Assembly (NCBI GenBank): GCA_050692055.1 | Contig: JBOGTC010000166.1 | Span: 1-28,236, forward strand | Length of the DNA stretch: 28,236 nucleotides | Direction: 5' to 3' | DNA from: JBOGTC01 sp050692055 | GTDB lineage: Bacteria; Chloroflexota; Limnocylindria; QHBO01 | Shown: positions 23,614 through 28,236 of the stretch, piece by piece | Numbering within the stretch: the first letter of the stretch is position 1 | How the letters are laid out: each line of letters opens with the position of its first letter | The notes under the pieces: generated by a model | The model's input: only the letters and a program-made list of their open reading frames with translations | Told to the model about the DNA's origin: nothing | Databases searched by the model: none | Made by a program: the position numbers and the translations under genes

Positions 23614-23648
23614 AAGGCCAGGCTCTTCTCCCCCCGGAGCCTGGCCTT
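23614..23648 (+). terminator. terminator-like hairpin with C-rich loop, attenuator or tiny RNA
   Basis: AAGGCCAGGCTC (23614-23625) and GAGCCTGGCCTT (23637-23648) form a perfect 12-bp stem with an 11-nt loop, TTCTCCCCCCG. It follows the promoter at 23573-23601 almost at once and precedes the TPR-BTAD gene by 81 nt. It could also end read-through from the methyltransferase operon. Confidence 0.65.
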
Positions 23649-23729
23649 CGGCCTGTCACTCCCCGCCCTCTAGCCCTGAGCCCAGCCTTGGGGTACGCTC
23701 CGCGCGAACGCTGAGGCGGGTTCCGAGCC

Positions 23730-25907
23730 GTGACCCATCCAAGTGCCCAGGGCGGGCGGGCGCACGACGCGATCGAGGCGATCTCGGACGCCCTGGAACA
23801 GGGCGATCCGGCGGCGGCGCTGCAGGTCGCCACCGCCCAGGCCGAGCTGTTCGTCGAGTGGGGGTTCGACGTGCCGCTCGAGCGCCTGGAAGCTCTGCTG
23901 GATCGTCTCGAGGCCCACGCGCCGGACGATCCATGGCTCATGTACTACCGCGCCTGGGCCTGGTCCACGCAGCGACGCCACACGCTCGCACTCGTTACCC
24001 TCAAGCGCGCCGAGCGACGATTCGACGCCATGCTTTCGCTGGATTCAGCCGACTGGCGCCGGGCTCGCTTCCTCCTGCGGGTCGCCGAGGGGACGGTGGC
24101 CGAGCGGGAGGGTCTGTACGAAGCCGCCAGCGAGGCCTTCGAGGAGGCGCTGCAGCTTTCGGGCGCGGAGATCGAGCCGGCACGATCCGAGCAGGAGCGA
24201 CGCTGGATCGAGCACGATCCGTCCGGCTTCTTTTCCTTCACCCTGCAGGCGCTGACGGTCTATCGCCGGATGGGCCTCGCCCTGCCGATGGCGCGCGCCG
24301 CCCACAACCTCGGCACGCGGCTCACGGACCGCGGCGAGCCGGCCGCCGCCCTGCATTTCCTGGAGCAGGCGCACGAGCTCAAGGCACCCGGTGGCAATCG
24401 CGTCTCGCTGGCGAACACGCTCAACAGCCTCGGCCAGGCCGAGCGGCACCTGGGGCTGCGTGACCGCGCCGGCGTCCACCTCGCCGAGGCGCTCGCCATC
24501 GCCCGGGAGCAGGGCCACGCCTGGCTGGAGAGCTATGCGCTCAACAACCTCGCCGAGCTCCAGCGCGAGCTGGGAGCCTACGAGCAGGCGCTGGCGCTGT
24601 ACCGCGAGTCGCTCGAGATCAAGGAACGCACCGATAACGCCTTCGGGCTCGCGTTCACCCATGCGTCGATGGCCGATCTCCATCTGCTCACCGGCGATCT
24701 GCCGGCCGCGCGAGAGGCTGCCGATCAGGCGGTCGCCCTGCGCGTGCCCAGCGACGATGCGCTCGAGACGGCGCGCCTCCTCGCCTGCCAGGCGCGCACT
24801 CGCATCGCCGGGCGAGCCGACCTGCCGCAGGCCGCGACCGACCTCTCGGCCGTGATCGCCGACCTTCGACGGCTCGACGCCAAGGCCGAGCTGATGCTGG
24901 CGACCTGGTGGCTGGCGGCCGCACGGCGGCTGCTCGGCGATGAGCCGGGAACCCGGGACGCCGTGGCCGAGGCGCTCGACTTGGCCCGTCGCTTCCGCCT
25001 CGGCCATCTGCTCGAGCCGCACCTGCGACTGCCGGCGCAGCTGGCCGAGGAGGCGGAGCAGGCGGCGGCGATTACGCCTGTCCGAGCCACGCCACCGTCC
25101 GGGAAGCGGATCGGGACGAGCGGGGCAGCCGCTGCTCCGGCCAGCGTTCCGCGCCTGTCGGCGCGACTGTTCGGCGAGCTGCGCGTCGAGCTTGACGATG
25201 CGGACGTGCCGATCTGGAGCTGGCGCTCCAAGCGCGCCGTGTCGCTGCTCGCCATCCTTCTCCAGCGACGCGGGCAGCCGCTGCACCGCGACGAGGCGAT
25301 CGAGTGGCTGTGGCCCACGGCCGATCCGGAGCGCGCGGGCAAGCATCTCAACGTCGCGCTCTCGGCGCTGCGCCGCGGGCTCGAGACGGCGGCGCCGGCA
25401 GGCGCCAGCTGCATCCAGCGCCTGGGCGCCACCTACCGCATCCGGCCCGACGCACTTTCCACGCTCGACGTGGCCGAGTTCGAGCGGCGCGCCACCGAGG
25501 CCGACCATCACGTGCAGCGGGGCGACCTCCCGTCGGCGGTCGACACCGCGGAGGTGGCGCTGGCGCTCGTCATCGGCGACTACCTGGCATCGGAGCCGTA
25601 CGCCGAGTGGGCGGAGCCTGAGCGCGAACGGCTGCGCGACCGCAGCCTCGAGCTGCGGACGGGGGCGGCCGAGTGGCACCTCGCGCTCGGCCATCCGCGC
25701 CATGCGATCCGTGAGGCGAGTGCCGTCCTCGCCGCCGAGCGCTGGCGCGAGCGAGCGTGGCAGGTGCTGATCGAGGCCCACCAGGCGCTCGGCGACCGCA
25801 GCGCCGCGCTGCAGACGCTTGCCGCCTGCCAGGCGGCGTTGCACGAGGAGCTCGGCGTCCTGCCGTCCCCGCCGCTGGTCGCCCTGGCCGCTCAGCTCCG
25901 GGCCTGA
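23730..25907 (+). CDS. TPR protein with C-terminal SARP-like (wHTH-BTAD) regulatory module
   Basis: The 725-residue protein starts at GTG 23730. Residues 1 to about 440 are helical repeats of TPR type, clear in segments such as AAHNLGTRLTDRGEPAAALH, NTLNSLGQAERHLGLRDRAG and ALNNLAELQRELGAYEQALA. A flexible linker (about 441-472) leads to a winged-helix domain (about 473-560: RLFGELRVELDD, WRSKRAVSLLAILLQRRG, HLNVALSALRRGLE). A bacterial transcriptional activation domain follows (about 568-720: FERRATEADHH, AEPERERLRDRSLEL, LGDRSAALQTLAACQAALHE). In classical SARPs the DNA-binding module comes first, so the order here is reversed. No P-loop ATPase is present. It is probably a transcription regulator sensing a protein or peptide through the TPRs; the targets are unknown. 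Confidence 0.88.
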   Translation: MTHPSAQGGRAHDAIEAISDALEQGDPAAALQVATAQAELFVEWGFDVPLERLEALLDRLEAHAPDDPWLMYYRAWAWSTQRRHTLALVTLKRAERRFDAMLSLDSADWRRARFLLRVAEGTVAEREGLYEAASEAFEEALQLSGAEIEPARSEQERRWIEHDPSGFFSFTLQALTVYRRMGLALPMARAAHNLGTRLTDRGEPAAALHFLEQAHELKAPGGNRVSLANTLNSLGQAERHLGLRDRAGVHLAEALAIAREQGHAWLESYALNNLAELQRELGAYEQALALYRESLEIKERTDNAFGLAFTHASMADLHLLTGDLPAAREAADQAVALRVPSDDALETARLLACQARTRIAGRADLPQAATDLSAVIADLRRLDAKAELMLATWWLAAARRLLGDEPGTRDAVAEALDLARRFRLGHLLEPHLRLPAQLAEEAEQAAAITPVRATPPSGKRIGTSGAAAAPASVPRLSARLFGELRVELDDADVPIWSWRSKRAVSLLAILLQRRGQPLHRDEAIEWLWPTADPERAGKHLNVALSALRRGLETAAPAGASCIQRLGATYRIRPDALSTLDVAEFERRATEADHHVQRGDLPSAVDTAEVALALVIGDYLASEPYAEWAEPERERLRDRSLELRTGAAEWHLALGHPRHAIREASAVLAAERWRERAWQVLIEAHQALGDRSAALQTLAACQAALHEELGVLPSPPLVALAAQLRA

Positions 25908-26662
25908 GCCGCCGCCGGCTCGCCGATCCAGGCGCTCAGCTCCGGCCGGCGCGGGTCATATCGCACCGCGCCGCGATCACCCGGCTGCCAGCCCTCCGCC
26001 TCCTCCCACGAGATCAGGCCGCTCGTTCCGTCGTGTCGCGCGCCAGCCTGATCGCCGTACTCGTAACGCAGCCGAAAGAGCGGCCGGTTGTTGAAGGTCA
26101 CGTTTGCGGGCTCCACGCGGACAACGGTCCCTTCGATCGCCACGCCTTCCCGCCACAATCGATGCATCAGGCGTAGCCGTCGCAGCTGCCGGGTGGTGAT
26201 TGCCAGGCCCACTCCGAGCGCCAGCAGACCAACGCCAACCATGGCGTACACGACGATTGCCTCGTCGCCGCCGGCGGCCCGGTTCTGCCCGGGGTCGCCC
26301 CGCAGGTACTCAACCGTGATGGGGCCCTCCTCGACCAGCATCTCCCAGCGGTCGAATGAGACGTCATCGGTCCCATCGATCACCTGACCGTCGGAGGTGG
26401 TGAATCGATAGCGGACGTGATATTCGGTGCTTCGGTCCTCGGCGGCATCGGCCTGTCGGATGCTCCGACCCAGGACCACACCCTCCGCGCTGTGGCCCTC
26501 GCTGGCGAAGCGCCCTTCGCGCCAGGCCAGGCCCGCGCCGATCAGCGTCATCAGCAGCCCGGCGATCAGGAAGATCCCACCGAACAGAAGCCAGAACGAG
26601 CGCCGTGCCAGCTGGAAGAAGGTCGGCGCCTGGGCCGACGAGACCGCGTACATTGGCTTCAT
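25892..26662 (-). CDS. two-helix membrane protein with DUF3592-like domains
   Basis: From ATG 26662 the product has 256 residues. Helix 1 is at about 23-45 (FWLLFGGIFLIAGLLMTLIG) and helix 2 at about 135-155 (IVVYAMVGVGLLALGVGLAI). After each helix comes a small beta domain. The first (about 56-128) has AEGVVLG, YHVRYRFTTSDGQVIDG and ITVEYLRGDPGQNR. The second (about 170-250) has EGTVVRVE, FRLRYEYGD and VRYDPRRPELS. This duplicated pattern is typical of DUF3592 proteins, whose function is unknown. The longer frame to 26890 lacks protein character and crosses the aldehyde dehydrogenase promoter. TAGCGT (26674-26679, minus) and a weak GAGGAT support 26662. The 3' end overlaps the tail of the TPR-BTAD gene by 16 nt. 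Confidence 0.8.
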   Translation of the reverse strand: MKPMYAVSSAQAPTFFQLARRSFWLLFGGIFLIAGLLMTLIGAGLAWREGRFASEGHSAEGVVLGRSIRQADAAEDRSTEYHVRYRFTTSDGQVIDGTDDVSFDRWEMLVEEGPITVEYLRGDPGQNRAAGGDEAIVVYAMVGVGLLALGVGLAITTRQLRRLRLMHRLWREGVAIEGTVVRVEPANVTFNNRPLFRLRYEYGDQAGARHDGTSGLISWEEAEGWQPGDRGAVRYDPRRPELSAWIGEPAAAQARS

Positions 26663-26733
26663 TTCAATCCTCGACGCTAAACGGGACGACGTGGCGGTCG
26701 TCGGCAAGCTCGGTTGGATGACAGCACGCGCAC

Positions 26734-26778
26734 GTTGAACAGGAGATGGACAGGAGTTGAACTGGCCGGTGCGATAAT
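26734..26778 (+). promoter_or_regulatory. extended -10 promoter with upstream direct repeats
   Basis: TGC-GATAAT (26770-26778) is an extended -10 box without a good -35. Upstream, GTTGAAC is repeated at 26734-26740 and 26756-26762 (22 bp apart). ACAGGAG is repeated at 26739-26745 and 26750-26756 (11 bp apart). The arrangement suits an activator bound in the -35 region. Confidence 0.5.
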
Positions 26779-26858
26779 GGGGATGCCAACCTGAACAGCC
26801 AGCCGCTGCTCCGCGTCGCCGCGAAGCGCCATGCCCGCAAGCGCCAGGAGTCGTCCGA

Positions 26859-28236
26859 ATGGCCACCACCACGCCTCGCATGAAGATCACCTACGCCACG
26901 CTCTCCGGGGACAACGAGGAGCTGCAGTCCGCGTTCGACGCCGCCGTCGAGCACGTGCGCCGGGAGCTGGGCGCCGCCTACCCGATGCTCATCGGCGGTG
27001 AGGAGCGCGCCGGCGACGAGACGTTCGAGGATCGATCACCGATCGACACCGACCTCGTCGTGGCCCGCTTTCCGGTGGGCTCGCGGCAGGATGTGCGCGA
27101 TGCGATCGCGGCAGCCGGTGCGGCCTTTCCCGGCTGGCGCGTCACGCCGTGGCGTGACCGGCTGCGCATCATCCGTCGCGCCGCCGACATCATCAGCGAG
27201 CGCCAGTTCGAGTACGCGGCGCTCATGAGCTTCGAGGTCGGCAAGAACCGGCTCGAGGCGCTCGGCGACGTGGAGGAGACGGCCGACCTGCTGCGCTACT
27301 ACGCCGACGAGTTCGAGACCAACGACGGCTTTGTCAGGCCCATGGGCTCGCTCTCAGAGGCCGAGCACACGCGATCGGTCCTGCGGCCCTACGGCGTCTT
27401 CGGCGTCATCAGCCCCTTCAACTTCCCCATGGCGCTCGCCGGCGGGCCGTGTGCCGGCGCGTTGATCGCGGGCAACACCGTGGTCCTCAAGCCCAGCTCA
27501 GATGCGCCGCTCATGGGCTGGAAGTTCGGCGAGGCGCTGCGCGACGCCGGCATCCCCGACGGGGCGTTCAACCTAGTCACCGGCCCGGGCGAGACGGTGG
27601 GAGCCGAGCTGCAGGAGAACCCCGACATCGATGGCATGGTCTTCACCGGCTCGTACGAGGTCGGAATGAAGCTTCAGCGCGGGTTCACAAAGGACTACCC
27701 GCGGCCGATCATCACCGAGATGGGCGGCAAGAACCCCGCCATCATCACCCGCAGCGCCGATCTCGACGAGGCGGCCGAGGGAGTGATGCGATCCGCCTTC
27801 GGCTTCGACGGCCAGAAATGCAGCGCCAACTCACGCGTCTACGTCGAGCGGCCGGTCGCCCGCGAGTTCGTCGAGAAGCTCGTCGAGAAGACGCGCGGCA
27901 TCGCTGTGGGCGATCCCAGGAGGCGCGAAACCTGGATGGGCCCGGTCATCAACCAGCGCGCGCTCGACACCTTCACGAAGGCCGCCGACGACGCGCGCGC
28001 CGATGGAGGCACGATCGAGATCGGCGGCGAGGTCCTGCGGGACGAGGACACGCGGCGGGGCTTCTTTCCGACCCCCACGGTCGTCACCGGGCTGCCACTC
28101 GAGCATCGCCTGTTCCGCGACGAGCTCTTCGTTCCCTTCCTCGTCATCGGCGAGGTGGATTCGCTCGACCAGGCCCTGGAGGAGGCGAATGCCAGCGCCT
28201 ACGGCCTCACCGCCGGGATCTTCAGCAGGGATGACG
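26859..28236 (+). CDS. aldehyde dehydrogenase, 1-pyrroline-5-carboxylate dehydrogenase-like, C-terminus cut by window
   Basis: From ATG 26859 the frame stays open to the window end (459 residues visible). It begins MATTTPRMKITYATLSG; AGGAG (26847-26851) is 7 nt upstream. Family features are VISPFNFPMALAGG and NTVVLKPSSDAP for NAD binding. The catalytic general base is E287 in ITEMGGKNPAI. The nucleophile is C321 in FGFDGQKCSANSR, 34 residues later as usual. The EMGGKNP and GFDGQKCSA wording is closest to glutamate-semialdehyde (P5C) dehydrogenases of the RocA/PruA group, which oxidise glutamate-5-semialdehyde to glutamate with NAD+. Other semialdehyde substrates are possible. About 60-80 C-terminal residues should lie beyond the window. 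A proline dehydrogenase next door would confirm the role. Confidence 0.88.
   Translation, partial: MATTTPRMKITYATLSGDNEELQSAFDAAVEHVRRELGAAYPMLIGGEERAGDETFEDRSPIDTDLVVARFPVGSRQDVRDAIAAAGAAFPGWRVTPWRDRLRIIRRAADIISERQFEYAALMSFEVGKNRLEALGDVEETADLLRYYADEFETNDGFVRPMGSLSEAEHTRSVLRPYGVFGVISPFNFPMALAGGPCAGALIAGNTVVLKPSSDAPLMGWKFGEALRDAGIPDGAFNLVTGPGETVGAELQENPDIDGMVFTGSYEVGMKLQRGFTKDYPRPIITEMGGKNPAIITRSADLDEAAEGVMRSAFGFDGQKCSANSRVYVERPVAREFVEKLVEKTRGIAVGDPRRRETWMGPVINQRALDTFTKAADDARADGGTIEIGGEVLRDEDTRRGFFPTPTVVTGLPLEHRLFRDELFVPFLVIGEVDSLDQALEEANASAYGLTAGIFSRDD

Overview
The window is about 28 kb of dense, visibly GC-rich bacterial DNA with 23 supportable protein genes, two of them cut by the window edges. 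I see no rRNA, tRNA, CRISPR array or insertion sequence. Several gene starts have a TANNNT-type -10 box only 6-11 nt upstream and no Shine-Dalgarno sequence, which points to leaderless transcription. Together with the GC content, the DUF11 surface proteins with basic C-terminal tails, the CUT1 sugar importer without its own ATPase and the TPR/BTAD regulator, this suggests Chloroflexota (a Limnocylindria-like lineage). A high-GC actinobacterium remains possible. This taxonomic guess is inference, not a measured placement.

Layout. 1-672: 3'-truncated rsmI (minus). 810-2678: secreted S8 protease, divergent from rsmI. 2724-5648: ftcD, a 54-residue membrane peptide and argS (plus). 5655-6950: membrane-anchored HExxH metallopeptidase (minus), convergent with argS. 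7166-7807: metallo-beta-lactamase-fold hydrolase. 8066-11097: two cell-surface DUF11 proteins, each followed by or separated by a strong hairpin terminator, and each ending in a PDTA / hydrophobic / basic sorting-like tail. 11186-11679: geneless, structured DNA. 11680-14093: threonine catabolism pair kbl and tdh (minus), with copies of a short dispersed repeat on both sides. 14416-14865: four-helix membrane protein (minus).

15252-19870: a sugar-uptake locus. A consensus promoter with two tandem LacI-type operators drives a LacI regulator, followed by a binding lipoprotein and two MalF/MalG-type permeases. No ATPase or glycosidase is present. A hairpin followed by a promoter-like sequence separates the binding protein from the permeases. 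19898-23506: a tightly coupled four-gene operon of NarL-type sensor kinase, LuxR-type response regulator, lipoprotein and SAM methyltransferase, with 4-nt overlaps or a 5-nt gap. 23573-23648: a promoter directly followed by a terminator-like hairpin. 23730-25907: a TPR protein with a C-terminal SARP-like (wHTH-BTAD) DNA-binding module. 25892-26662: DUF3592-like membrane protein (minus), overlapping the previous gene tail to tail. 26859-end: aldehyde dehydrogenase resembling 1-pyrroline-5-carboxylate dehydrogenase, cut by the window end.

Most genes are ordinary housekeeping, catabolic or transport functions. The parts most worth a second look are the leaderless-start signature, the dispersed repeat around kbl-tdh, the PDTA C-terminal signals, the promoter-hairpin element at 23573-23648 and the operator architecture of the lacI operon. 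I did not find a convincing new multi-gene defence or biosynthetic system.
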